Shown one piece after another: positions 16,402 through 24,762 of a stretch of DNA of 64,000 nt (positions are counted from its first letter, which is position 1; every line of letters begins with the position of its first letter). The stretch is from NCBI GenBank assembly GCA_965243335.1, contig OZ251545.1, forward strand, positions 3,782,001-3,846,000, read 5' to 3'. The DNA is from JAJDXW01 sp965243335. Its GTDB lineage: Bacteria > Pseudomonadota > Gammaproteobacteria > HK1. The notes beneath the pieces were generated by a model. It did no database searches and was not told the origin of the DNA. It saw only the letters and a list, made by a program, of their open reading frames with translations. A program made the translations under genes and the position numbers.

Positions 16402-17054
16402 TCCTCGCCGCGGGGCGCGGCGAGCGCATGCGCCCCCTCTCGGACACGGTCCCGAAGCCGCTGCTCGAGGTGGCGGGAAAGCCCCTCGTCGTGCGTGCGG
16501 TCGAGAAGCTCGTCGCGGCCGGCTTCGCGGAGCTGGTCGTCAACCTCGGCTGGCGGGGCCGGCAGATCCGCGAATACCTGGACGACGGGTCGCGCTGGGG
16601 GGCCTCCATCTCGTACTCCGACGAAGGGGAGCTTCCGATCGGGACCGGGGCCGGGATCGTCCGGGCGCTCCCCCTGCTCGGCCCCGGGCCGTTCGCCCTC
16701 ACCAGCGCCGACCTCCACACGGACTTCCCGTTCGAGCGTCTTCGCCGGGCGGCGCTCCGCGAGGTCCATCTCGTGCTCGTCCCCAACCCGGACCACCACC
16801 CGGAAGGGGACTTCGCCCTGGAGGGCGGCGCGCTCCTTCGGGCCGGACCGGACCGGCTGACGTATTCCGGGATCGGCGTCTTCTCGCCCGCCGCGTTCCG
16901 GCCCGTGATCGCCGGGGCCGACGCCCTCGCCCCCTACCTCGACCGCGCGTGCGCGCGCGGAACGGCCACCGGCGAGGCATACCAAGGGGTGTGCGACAAC
17001 GTGGGGACCCCGGCCCAGCTCGCCGCCGCCCAAAAGGGATCCAGTCGGATATAA
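16389..17054 (+). CDS. murU: N-acetylmuramate alpha-1-phosphate uridylyltransferase MurU
   Basis: Converts MurNAc-1-phosphate to UDP-MurNAc after AmgK, bypassing de novo synthesis. The 221-residue product starts MRAMILAAGRGERMRPLSDT, containing the nucleotidyltransferase signature, with KPLLEVAGKPLVVRAVEKL and the metal-binding SADLHTDF. The C-terminus (DNVGTPAQLAAAQ) is complete, but the following bases belong to foreign DNA: the gene lies exactly at the left edge of the restriction-modification island. Confidence 0.93.
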   Translation: MRAMILAAGRGERMRPLSDTVPKPLLEVAGKPLVVRAVEKLVAAGFAELVVNLGWRGRQIREYLDDGSRWGASISYSDEGELPIGTGAGIVRALPLLGPGPFALTSADLHTDFPFERLRRAALREVHLVLVPNPDHHPEGDFALEGGALLRAGPDRLTYSGIGVFSPAAFRPVIAGADALAPYLDRACARGTATGEAYQGVCDNVGTPAQLAAAQKGSSRI

Positions 17055-17059
17055 ACCTT

Positions 17060-17190
17060 AGATCTGTTGATCTTCTGCCGCCTGATCAGGGCCTCGGTAG
17101 CGCTCAGGGGAAGGTTGGCCACGGTCTTCTTGTGGGTCTCGCCGCCTCGCGCCAGCCTTGTCGCAGCAGAATCCCGGGGCAGCGGTCGGG
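17060..17190 (-). pseudogene. Relic of an IS1634-type transposase N-terminal region
   Basis: On the reverse strand this short stretch reads RGGETHKKTVANLPLSATEA, very like the N-terminal segment of IS1634-family transposases (pattern REGGKVKKRTLANLS followed by a helix ending EAIRR). No start, catalytic region or inverted repeats remain. It sits between the end of murU and the restriction-modification genes and likely marks how the island arrived. Confidence 0.5.
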
Positions 17191-17230
17191 AACCCCAAAA
17201 TCCCCGGAAGCCTCAGCATGACACATGGTT

Positions 17231-17247
17231 TACCCCGTTATGGGGTA
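17231..17247. promoter_or_regulatory. Candidate controller-protein operator (palindrome)
   Basis: TACCCC and GGGGTA arms flank a 5-base centre, 27 bases before the start codon of the XRE-type gene that leads the restriction genes. Controller proteins of restriction-modification systems bind such short palindromes before their own gene to time endonuclease expression. The match is by position and symmetry only. Confidence 0.5.
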
Positions 17248-17274
17248 ATTTGCCCAAGGGCGTAGATTACCTCC

Positions 17275-17520
17275 ATGGGATCTTCGAAATCACTCCATAC
17301 CTCACGCTACCGAGCGTTCCTCGACCGCCTGCGTCGAGCGCGGAAAGAAGCGGGACTGACCCAGACAGAATTGGCCCTGGCTGTCAAGCGGTCGCAGACA
17401 TGGGTATCGAAGTGTGAGCTGGGCGAGCGTCGAGTAGACCTCGTGGAGTTGGAGGACTTAGCCGAGGCTCTCGGTAAGCCGCTGGAGTGGTTTGGCACTA
17501 AGGAGGAGACAGAGAGATGA
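17275..17520 (+). CDS. XRE-family helix-turn-helix regulator, probable restriction-modification controller protein
   Basis: Small DNA-binding protein of 81 residues. A single HTH_3 domain covers residues about 14-70: YRAFLDRLRRARKEAGLTQT, ELALAVKRSQTWVSKCELGE, then VDLVELEDLAEALGKPLEWF. Its stop overlaps the start of the endonuclease gene (ATGA), typical of C-protein/R-gene pairs. A palindrome 27 bases upstream is a likely operator. The role as controller is inferred from context. Confidence 0.8.
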   Translation: MGSSKSLHTSRYRAFLDRLRRARKEAGLTQTELALAVKRSQTWVSKCELGERRVDLVELEDLAEALGKPLEWFGTKEETER

Positions 17521-18455
17521 AGCCGAATCCAATGCAGATCACGCTGCACAATAATGTCCCCAGAATCAAGAAAATGTTGCTGGAACTAATCCTTCGACCA
17601 CGTCGAGATCTTGTGAAGTGGGCGAAGATTACAGAGCAAACACCCAATATCAAAATCGGGTATCCAGGCCAACACCTTGCATCGCTCGTGACAGGAGTCA
17701 AGGGAGAACGGACGGGAGCTCGTGGCCACGATCTCAGTGATGGCTCCGAGGTAAAGTCGTGTTCTCGAGTAGACCAGCTTGATAAGTGCAAAAATTGCAA
17801 CGCGGCCGTCGCTCGTATTGAGGAGAAATGCCCTAAGTGCGCGTCCAGTGACATCAAGCGCAACAACGACTCGAAATGGTTGCTTGGAGTCAAAAATGAA
17901 GAGGAACTGAGATTTCTCATTGAAGAAGTGCCTCGAGTTGTTTTCATCATCAGTGACTACCCGAATTATGATGAGAACGATTGGGAGACTTTGAGGTTCC
18001 AAGTGTTCGAAATTTGGCCCAAATACGCTAACCATACCAATTTCAAAACCTTGATGATGAACTATTATTACAACATCTATCTCCACCACGTGCAACAAAA
18101 TCCAAACAAGACTCCGGCACCAAAGAATTTTTGGCCTTACTCATTTCAGTTTTATATGTGCAATCCAATTCGGACCTTTCATTGCATAGTCAGGGATGCT
18201 TTGGAAAATCCTATTTTCGACAAACTAGAGTATGTGGAACCCATAGCTGATCGAACAACGATCGCCCCGGCATTTATGCCAATGTCCGTTCTGTACGAAA
18301 GGGAAAAAGACGCCCTCCGTGCAAAAATGAGCGAAAGGGACTATACCATTGTGGAGAACCAAGGATTGAACGCCAAACAGAGGATGCTCCTGGACCTCCG
18401 CGAGACAGATCGTGCTAATCCACATATAAGGTTATATCGGCGTGGGGATCGTTGA
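17517..18455 (+). CDS. MamI-like type II restriction endonuclease
   Basis: Product of 312 residues resembling the MamI restriction endonuclease family, whose namesake cuts an interrupted palindrome GATNNNNATC. Visible: IKIGYPGQHLASLVTGVKGE, then TGARGHDLSDGSEVKSCSRV, where D and EVK form a PD-(D/E)xK-type nuclease centre. It is followed by a four-cysteine zinc-knuckle-like pair CKNC and CPKC (about residues 92-110). The gene has clearly lower GC than its surroundings. Its 3' end overlaps the convergent methylase gene by 24 bases. Family recall is from sequence pattern; actual specificity is not determined. Confidence 0.72.
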   Translation: MKPNPMQITLHNNVPRIKKMLLELILRPRRDLVKWAKITEQTPNIKIGYPGQHLASLVTGVKGERTGARGHDLSDGSEVKSCSRVDQLDKCKNCNAAVARIEEKCPKCASSDIKRNNDSKWLLGVKNEEELRFLIEEVPRVVFIISDYPNYDENDWETLRFQVFEIWPKYANHTNFKTLMMNYYYNIYLHHVQQNPNKTPAPKNFWPYSFQFYMCNPIRTFHCIVRDALENPIFDKLEYVEPIADRTTIAPAFMPMSVLYEREKDALRAKMSERDYTIVENQGLNAKQRMLLDLRETDRANPHIRLYRRGDR

Positions 18456-20324
18456 TTTAAGCAGTCGTGAGACGACCAAGGCGACCGAGTTGAGTTGAAA
18501 AGCGAGATCGGCCTCCCGGCGGAGCAGACCCGCAACTTCCATGAGGTCCTGATCTGGGAACCGGAGATCGCACGGGACTATTACTTTCAGTAAGTCGTTC
18601 GGATTGAGGTGCGCAGTTTGCCCACGCACCGAGGCTTGCAAGTCCTTGCGGACACAGGGATGTCGCAGAGCAGCGAGCAGGACGAATGGATCGACGCCCC
18701 TAGCCGGCCGCACGCGCATCAGCTCTCCGACGAAGGTCACGCGTCGATAGTTTTCAGGTAGTTGAGCAACGATGTCAACTTTCTTTGCTATATAGCGGGA
18801 AGCGTGAGCTGATGAAGTGAGAAGAACATCGCCTTCTCGCAGGTCGAGTTTATGGCTTTTAGCTCGCCGAGTGCTCTCTACATGCGAAACAAAGTTCCTG
18901 TCACGCGGTTCCCAGTCAATTCCCCGACCAGTGAGGTTGCCGACCTTCAGGATAAACATGCCACTGTCTGTGTAGGCATCCCTTCCCGGAGTGCGCCCGT
19001 TGTTGGCTATCTCAACAAATTCTCGCAGTGCCTTACCAGTCCGATGTCCGTTGCGCCGAAATAGGATGCCGGCAGCGCGCTGGAGAGTTTCAGCCGAGGG
19101 TACATTCGGATATATTGTTACACTCGGCTCGCCAACCGGATTTTCCTCCACGAGCCTCGCTGCCAATTTGGGTAGCTGATTCCCTTCCTTGTATCGTCCC
19201 GTCGTGTCGTAACCTACATTCGTTACGTGACAGACCCGGACAGGTACGGAGGTCTGCCGGCGCTTTGCAGGATGCTTTCGGAAAAACGCCGCCACAGTTG
19301 TTGTCTGGGTTCCCATCGAAGCAAATGTCTCGGACGGAAGGTCGATGATATCTGTAAGGCAGCCAAGCTGGTCAATCGAACGACGCTGCTGGGCAATACG
19401 TTCGTTCGTGATTACGCTCCGGGGAAGCACGATTCCAAGACGACCTCCGGGGCGAAGCAGACGGAGACAAAGATCTACGAACAGGATTTCGCTTGGAACT
19501 CTGTTCTGTTCACGGTCAAAACCCATGCCGCCAGTCTCGAAGAGATCCAAGACTCCTGTATCCCGAGTCACGGTGACGCCGAACGGTGGATTTGTAAGAA
19601 TGACGTCGACAGAATCCGGCAGGAGTCCAAGCGGGGCGGGGGTAGACTGACCGAGCTCCCGTAGAGAGTCGGTGCACACCCTCCGGAACATGAGCCCGAA
19701 CTGATGTCCGAGGTTGAGATCAGCGAGGAGAAGCATCCGGGGATTCTTTTCAACCCCATACACGGTGAGCGGCGGCTTCCGAGAGCGTTGTGCAGAAAGG
19801 AAACGGGCCGTCTCCAGCAGAAAGGTCCCCGATCCGCAAGCTGGATCCAACACGATATCGGATGCTTCTGGAGCCACGATCTCGACCATGGCGCGAGCAA
19901 CATCTTCAGGGGTAAGGAAAATCCCGAGTCCCTTCCGTACATCAGAGCTTAGGAAGGTGCGCAGAGCGGTGCTACGTACATCGAGTGGAAGTTCGGTCAA
20001 TCGAACGTCAGTAAAAAGGTGCTGGATGTCCAGCAAGGTCTGATCGGACAGGTGGATACGTCCATCCTGCCAGAGCTGTAGAGCCCAAGGGGCCCGGGCA
20101 GCAAGCTCTTTGGAAAGAGTCTCGCGGATAATCTCCGGCCTACTGTGGCACAAGTCGTTGTGGTTGAGAGGACTCCCGTTCTTACGTTTCTCGATACAAT
20201 CCTTATAAAACAAATACTTGAGCAGTTCATCGAACGCCTCTTGGGGCAGGAGCCCCTCCACATCGCGCATCCGATCATGCGCTCGCTGGTACAGGAGACT
20301 TAGAGTGCGACCGTTCATCTGCAT
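18432..20324 (-). CDS. N6-adenine DNA methyltransferase with C-terminal specificity domain
   Basis: Protects host DNA from the neighbouring endonuclease. The 630-residue product has an N-terminal helical region like HsdM, SAM-binding motif I VLDPACGSGTFLLETARFL, catalytic motif ILTNPPFGVTV (gamma-class N6-adenine enzymes), and a C-terminal half (about 430-620) resembling an HsdS target-recognition domain (EFVEIANNGRTPGRDAYTDS, FILKVGNLTGRGIDW). The fused M+S layout suits a bipartite recognition site. It converges on the endonuclease gene and has the same lower-GC character. Confidence 0.87.
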   Translation of the reverse strand: MQMNGRTLSLLYQRAHDRMRDVEGLLPQEAFDELLKYLFYKDCIEKRKNGSPLNHNDLCHSRPEIIRETLSKELAARAPWALQLWQDGRIHLSDQTLLDIQHLFTDVRLTELPLDVRSTALRTFLSSDVRKGLGIFLTPEDVARAMVEIVAPEASDIVLDPACGSGTFLLETARFLSAQRSRKPPLTVYGVEKNPRMLLLADLNLGHQFGLMFRRVCTDSLRELGQSTPAPLGLLPDSVDVILTNPPFGVTVTRDTGVLDLFETGGMGFDREQNRVPSEILFVDLCLRLLRPGGRLGIVLPRSVITNERIAQQRRSIDQLGCLTDIIDLPSETFASMGTQTTTVAAFFRKHPAKRRQTSVPVRVCHVTNVGYDTTGRYKEGNQLPKLAARLVEENPVGEPSVTIYPNVPSAETLQRAAGILFRRNGHRTGKALREFVEIANNGRTPGRDAYTDSGMFILKVGNLTGRGIDWEPRDRNFVSHVESTRRAKSHKLDLREGDVLLTSSAHASRYIAKKVDIVAQLPENYRRVTFVGELMRVRPARGVDPFVLLAALRHPCVRKDLQASVRGQTAHLNPNDLLKVIVPCDLRFPDQDLMEVAGLLRREADLAFQLNSVALVVSRLLKSTIPTPI

Positions 20325-20923
20325 GGACGTATCCTATGGTTCTGGGGGAGTGATTCCATCTCTGCTGTCATGAGCCGTGGTGATCAGGCGGCGACGTCCC
20401 TCTTATCCAGTCAGTACTGAACCTTCGGGAATCCCGAAGACCGGCTTGCTTGAGACAAGCTCCAATGGACACATCTTGTGATTTGCGTCCTGGTCGCGAT
20501 GGAGGACGAGGGGTTCACATTACACGCCTCGATGGTGAAACCGTCTGCTCGAGTGTGCTCGGGACCCGCTCGGCGGAAAGTGGGTTCGAGGGACGCCCGC
20601 CGACGCTCCAGCAGGTGCAGGCACTGGTAGCGAAGGCGAGCTAAGCGATTTTTGGCAAAACGCGTCAAGTTTGGAACCTTCAGTGCGACTGTGGGAATCC
20701 CCGTGGGGTCCCAGCTCGTCCGAGCGTGATCGGCTGTTCGTTCGAGCCGCACGGCCGGGTGGGCGGTTCCAACTCGCCGCCCGGGCACTCGACCGCGCAA
20801 CTCAGGCTCTCTCAGCAGTGGCGCCACGATCAACGCTTCCATCATCGAAGTACTCGCCACCTGGACCACGATCCGGGCATTGTACTCGATCTCCACGCAT
20901 CTGCACGCCCCACAATGAAGGGC
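20325..20923. other. Gene-poor right flank of the restriction-modification island
   Basis: About 600 bases between the methylase start and the ComEA-like gene. A 161-residue reverse frame (20411-20896) is open but shows no recognisable domain or convincing ribosome site, and a 64-residue forward frame overlaps it. The first part keeps the lower GC of the island, so this probably holds decayed foreign DNA and the methylase promoter. No integrase or att repeat was recognised. Confidence 0.4.
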
Positions 20924-21268
20924 CTAGTCCGTGGAAGAGCTAGCCTGCTCCGGCTTCGGGACCTCCGGGTCCATGACCTGGAGCCGGCCGCGGTTGGAGT
21001 CCACCGTGGCGGGACCGATCCCTCGGACCAGCACGAGATCGTCGATCGAGGCGAACGGACCGTTCTCGTCGCGGTAGGCGACGATCGCCGCCGCTTTCTT
21101 GAGGCCCACCCCGCTCATCGCGGCGGCGAGCTCTTCCGCGGTGGCGGTGTTGACGTCGATGGGGCCGCCGGCCGCCGCGGGGATGCTCGCGAGCAGGCAG
21201 GCGAGCAGCACGCCGGGGAGCGCGAGGCGCCGGAGGGTCCGGACGAGGTGGTTGACGAAGGGAGGCAT
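20924..21268 (-). CDS. ComEA-like helix-hairpin-helix DNA-binding protein
   Basis: Exported 114-residue protein with signal peptide (RRLALPGVLLACLLASIPAA) followed by the ComEA helix-hairpin-helix region: IDVNTATAEELAAAMSGVGL, KKAAAIVAYRDENGPFASID, DLVLVRGIGPATVDSNRGRL. Small ComEA proteins bind double-stranded DNA in the periplasm during natural transformation. AGGAGAGAAAC precedes the ATG. It stands alone; no other competence gene is in the window. Confidence 0.88.
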   Translation of the reverse strand: MPPFVNHLVRTLRRLALPGVLLACLLASIPAAAGGPIDVNTATAEELAAAMSGVGLKKAAAIVAYRDENGPFASIDDLVLVRGIGPATVDSNRGRLQVMDPEVPKPEQASSSTD

Positions 21269-21568
21269 GTTTCTCTCCTGGTTCCGGTGGGTGAGCCGTC
21301 CGCCGCCCGCGATGCGGCGAACCCGCGCCGGAGCGGTGTTTCGCGCCCGCGAGAGGGCGCCTCGGAAAGACTATGCGGCGAGGTCCGGGCCCGCCATCGC
21401 CGGCCGTAGGCCCTCGTCTCGATCTTCGTAGGGGATCCGGCCGGAATTTGTGCGCGGATCACCCCGATCCAGGGTCGGATCCCTACATCGCGCCGCGGTT
21501 CGAGGGGCTATTGGGCGGATTTCACCCCACGGCGGCGCTTGTGCGGGTACCTCCCTGGGAACGGCGGG

Positions 21569-21653
21569 TCCTGGGAACGCGGGCGTCCCGCCCGCATTTT
21601 TCCCCGGCGCTTCACTTCGATCCGCTGCGGGCGGGACGCCCGCGTTCCCAGGA
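21569..21653. repeat. Palindromic dispersed repeat, copy 2
   Basis: Left arm TCCTGGGAACGCGGGCGTCC and the mirrored right arm enclose a core with GGCGCTTCACTTCGATCC, nearly the same as copy 1 at 833-933. About 30 bases to the right comes CCCCACAGCGCACACGCCTC, a motif also seen beside copy 4 and the half copy. It lies in the 490-base gap between the ComEA-like gene and ycgN, otherwise without features. Confidence 0.85.
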
Positions 21654-21756
21654 GCGCCTGGGGCGAGGCAGGCTTGGCGAAAGCCCCACAGCGCACACGC
21701 CTCCCGGGGCGGGGCATTGGCCGCCGGACGGTCCGATGGGATAGAGTCGCGGCCCG

Positions 21757-22203
21757 ATGAGCACGCCCGATCCATTCTGGGTTCGCAAGCCGCTGGAGGC
21801 GATGTCTCCCGAGGAATGGGAGTCCCTGTGCGACGGATGCGGGCGCTGCTGCCTCAACAAGCTCTGGGACGAAGACCCTCGAAGGGTGCGGTTCACCTCG
21901 GTGGCCTGCCGCCTCCTCGACCGCGAGACCTGCCGCTGCCGGGACTACGACCACCGGACGGAACGGGTCCCCGAGTGCGTCGTGCTCTCGATCGAGGACC
22001 TCGACGACCCCGGCCTCCTGCCCGCGAGCTGCGCCTACCGCCGGCTCGCCGAGGGTCGGCCCCTCGCCGCCTGGCATCCCCTGGTCTCCGGAAGGCGGGA
22101 GAGCGTCCACGAGGCCGGCATCTCGGTTCGGGGGAAGGTCATCGGCGAGGAGTCGGTGCATCCTGACGACCTGGAAGGCCACGTCGTGGACTGGTTCGAC
22201 TGA
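21757..22203 (+). CDS. ycgN: YcgN family cysteine-cluster protein (UPF0260)
   Basis: Cytoplasmic 148-residue protein with the family pattern of metal-binding cysteines: LCDGCGRCCLNKLWDE, VACRLLDRETCRCRDY and PASCAYRRLAEGRPL. It is related to YkgJ-type zinc or iron-sulfur chelating proteins of unknown reaction. Full length with a clear start MSTPDPFWVRKPLEAMSPEEW. It is followed 33 bases later by an uncharacterised membrane-anchored gene in the same direction. Confidence 0.93.
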   Translation: MSTPDPFWVRKPLEAMSPEEWESLCDGCGRCCLNKLWDEDPRRVRFTSVACRLLDRETCRCRDYDHRTERVPECVVLSIEDLDDPGLLPASCAYRRLAEGRPLAAWHPLVSGRRESVHEAGISVRGKVIGEESVHPDDLEGHVVDWFD

Positions 22204-22236
22204 CCGGGCCCTCCGCTCGACCGAGGACGCTCCGAA

Positions 22237-23373
22237 TTGCTCAGGCTGATCGTCGGCGGGCTGCTGCTCGTGCCCTCGCTCGCCGTGATTGCGCTCGTGC
22301 TGCTCCTGGACGACGCGCCCCGGAGCGAGGGGAGCGGGGAGACGGGGAGTGAGCCGCCCCGCCCCGCGCCCTCCGGCCCCGCGGCGCCGGCCACCGACCC
22401 CGCCGGCATCGTCAACGTCCAGGCCACCATCGAGCTTCCGCCGCAATATCCGGGCCGGTACCTCAACGTCGACCTCGACGCGGAGCGGGCCGTGCGGGAC
22501 GGAACGCCGGTCATCCGGCGCATTGCCGTCGGTGACGTCGACGTGTCCGGCTGGCTTGCCCAACAGGCGATGCAGTGGGCGCTCGACGAGTGGTCCTTCC
22601 TCGACAAGGATCACCTGCTGCTCGCCGCGGGACGCGCCCTCGAGTCGTATCCCGAGCGTCTCGATCTGGTCTGCGTCTGGCCGCGAACCCCGGTGGAGCG
22701 CCTGCGGGTTCGGGCCGGCGCGGCCGGAGACCGGGGGCGTCCGGGGGCCTACGCCGAACGCATCGCGGGCTGGGCCGCGGGCGCGCCGGGCTCGCGGGCG
22801 CCCCTCCGGGAGCTGCTGCGGTCGCTGCTGGCGGAGGCGGCGGAGCGCACCGCCGCGGGGGCGGACCCGGTGGTCGAGAACCGCACCGCGGTCCTGCTCG
22901 CCGCCGCCCAGGCATTCGGCTGCGCGCCGGCCGCCGACGGCGGCCCCGGGCGGCGCGTCCGGCCCGTGCTGCACCGCCGCCACGACCTCGGCCGCCACTT
23001 CGCCGGGTCCGCGGCGCTCGCGGCGCTGCTCGGCCGGGAGGCCTCCGAGTCGATCGGAATGGACAAGGAAATCCGCGACACCGGCGGCTGGAGCGGGTTC
23101 AGCTTCTCCGACGTCGCGGCGAACCGGGCGGGGGCGATATTCGGCGAGCTCGCGACCGCGTCGGCGCGGTCCGCCCGGCGGGTGCAGGAGCGGATCGAGC
23201 GAGCCGTGTCCGATGCCGATATCATGCCCGCGGTCCGCCACCTTCCCGACCACCTTCCCGAGGAGGAGCTGAAGCGGCGCTTCGGGGAGCCGGGCGGGAG
23301 AGCCTACCAGCAGGTTCTGGAAGGGATCGAAGCCCAGATCGCAGACGTTCCGCTCTACCGGGTATCGAAATGA
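22237..23373 (+). CDS. Uncharacterised N-terminally anchored protein
   Basis: The 378-residue product starts at a TTG with one N-terminal membrane helix (LIVGGLLLVPSLAVIALVLL), then a Pro/Ser/Gly-rich spacer (about 28-58) and a soluble region. A striking conserved-looking segment is TGGWSGFSFSDVAANRAGAI, preceded by GRHFAGSAALAALLG. I do not recognise an enzymatic family. The stop overlaps the next gene by 4 bases, so the two exported proteins are probably made together. Confidence 0.7.
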   Translation: MLRLIVGGLLLVPSLAVIALVLLLDDAPRSEGSGETGSEPPRPAPSGPAAPATDPAGIVNVQATIELPPQYPGRYLNVDLDAERAVRDGTPVIRRIAVGDVDVSGWLAQQAMQWALDEWSFLDKDHLLLAAGRALESYPERLDLVCVWPRTPVERLRVRAGAAGDRGRPGAYAERIAGWAAGAPGSRAPLRELLRSLLAEAAERTAAGADPVVENRTAVLLAAAQAFGCAPAADGGPGRRVRPVLHRRHDLGRHFAGSAALAALLGREASESIGMDKEIRDTGGWSGFSFSDVAANRAGAIFGELATASARSARRVQERIERAVSDADIMPAVRHLPDHLPEEELKRRFGEPGGRAYQQVLEGIEAQIADVPLYRVSK

Positions 23374-23900
23374 AGCGACTGCTCGTCATCGCCGCCCTCG
23401 CCGCCCTCGCCGTCTGGGCGGCGCCGTCCGCGGCCCAGGACCTCGGGAGGCACGAGGACTGGAGCGCCCATCGGTTGACCAACGAGGAAGGAAAACGGGT
23501 CTGCCTGATGTGGTCGAAGCCGAAGAAGGCGGAAGGGAAGTACAAGCGCCGGGGCGAGATCCTGGCGCTCGTCAGCCACCGGCCGGACGAAGGGAAGTTC
23601 GGCAACGTGTCGTTCGAGATGGGTTATCCGTTCGCGCCCGGCAAGGAGCTCTCGGTCTCCGTCGATGGGGGCCGGGCGATTCGCATTCCCGCCGACGACA
23701 GCGAGCCGGGGGAAGACGAAAGCCTCGTGTGGCACCCGTCCCCGGAGGTCGACCGCAGGCTCGTCAGGGCGATGCAGGGCGGGCTCGAGATGGTCGCCAC
23801 GGGGTACTCGAAGCGCGGGACGAAGACCGTCGACACCTGGTCGCTCCGGGGGTTCACGGCCGCCTGGAAGGCCATCTCGCGCTCCTGCGGCGCACCCTGA
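23370..23900 (+). CDS. Invasion-associated locus B (IalB)-like periplasmic protein
   Basis: Exported 176-residue protein. A signal peptide (MKRLLVIAALAALAVWAAPS ending at AAQ) leads a domain with HEDWSAHRLTNEEGKRVCLM, SKPKKAEGKYKRRGEILALV and VDTWSLRGFTAAWKAISRSC, a pattern shared with alphaproteobacterial IalB-like proteins. Two cysteines (in RVCLM and SRSC) could form a disulfide. No enzymatic role is known for the family. Translationally coupled to the upstream membrane-anchored protein. Confidence 0.78.
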   Translation: MKRLLVIAALAALAVWAAPSAAQDLGRHEDWSAHRLTNEEGKRVCLMWSKPKKAEGKYKRRGEILALVSHRPDEGKFGNVSFEMGYPFAPGKELSVSVDGGRAIRIPADDSEPGEDESLVWHPSPEVDRRLVRAMQGGLEMVATGYSKRGTKTVDTWSLRGFTAAWKAISRSCGAP

Positions 23901-23925
23901 GCGAGGACGCCGCCCGCGGCCTCCC

Positions 23926-24762
23926 CTACGTTTCAAGGCCGGCCGGATGGGCCTCGCCCGGCAGGAACCCGCACCAGTCGACGGTCGGGTCGCCGAACGC
24001 CAGGAAGTACGGGTTGAGGAGCGATTCCCCGGTGTTGTAGCGAAGCGGCTCGAGGCCGAGGTCGGTGACCCGCCCGCCGGCCTGCTCCACCACGCACTGC
24101 GCGGCGGCGGTGTCCCATTCGGAGGTCGGTCCGAAACGCGGGTAGACGTCGACCCCGCCTTCGGCGAGGAGGCAGAACTTGAGGGAGCTTCCGATGGAGA
24201 CCCGCTCGGACGGGCCGAGATTGCGGATGAACGCCTCGGTCCTCCGGTCCATATGGGACCGGCTGGCCGCCACCCGCCAGGGCTTCGCGGCCGACGTGCG
24301 GACGCGGAGAACGGACGTCGCGCCGTCCGGGTCGTAGCGGCGGGCGCCGAGGCCGCGGCCGGCCGCGTAGCAAACCCCCGTCACGGGCGCCGCGACCACC
24401 CCGAGCACGGGCGCGTGCCGCTCGATGAGCGCGACGTTGACGGTGAACTCGCCGTTGCGCTTGACGAAGTCCTTCGTTCCGTCCAGGGGGTCCACCAGCC
24501 AGTACCGGCTCCACCCGGCCCTCGTGGCGAAGTCGACCTCGTCGGCCGATTCCTCGGAGAGCACGGGGAGGGCGGGGGAGAGACCCTCGAGGCCCTCGAC
24601 GATGGTCCGGTGCGAGGCGAGGTCCGCTTCCGTGAGGGGCGACTCGTCCGCCTTCCGGGCCACCTCGAACGGGGAGTGGTAGACGCGGAGGATCCGCCGG
24701 GCGGCGGCGTCGGCGATCCGCCGCACCGCGTCGAGCAGCCCGCGATCGACCCCCGCGCTCAC
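23926..24762 (-). CDS. cysQ: 3'(2'),5'-bisphosphate nucleotidase CysQ
   Basis: Removes the 3'-phosphate from PAP, a by-product of sulfate assimilation and sulfotransferase reactions. The 278-residue product belongs to the inositol monophosphatase superfamily: metal-binding SEES, WLVDPLDGTKDFVKRNGEFT, SEWDTAAAQCVVEQAGGRV. GTG at 24760-24762 is chosen because the domain begins there and it overlaps the trmB stop by 4 bases. A sulfotransferase gene lies elsewhere in the window (49906-53067). Confidence 0.94.
   Translation of the reverse strand: MSAGVDRGLLDAVRRIADAAARRILRVYHSPFEVARKADESPLTEADLASHRTIVEGLEGLSPALPVLSEESADEVDFATRAGWSRYWLVDPLDGTKDFVKRNGEFTVNVALIERHAPVLGVVAAPVTGVCYAAGRGLGARRYDPDGATSVLRVRTSAAKPWRVAASRSHMDRRTEAFIRNLGPSERVSIGSSLKFCLLAEGGVDVYPRFGPTSEWDTAAAQCVVEQAGGRVTDLGLEPLRYNTGESLLNPYFLAFGDPTVDWCGFLPGEAHPAGLET

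Noticed and set aside
20411..20896. 161-residue reverse frame as a gene
   Set aside because: No domain, no ribosome site and mixed composition; it overlaps other frames of equal quality.
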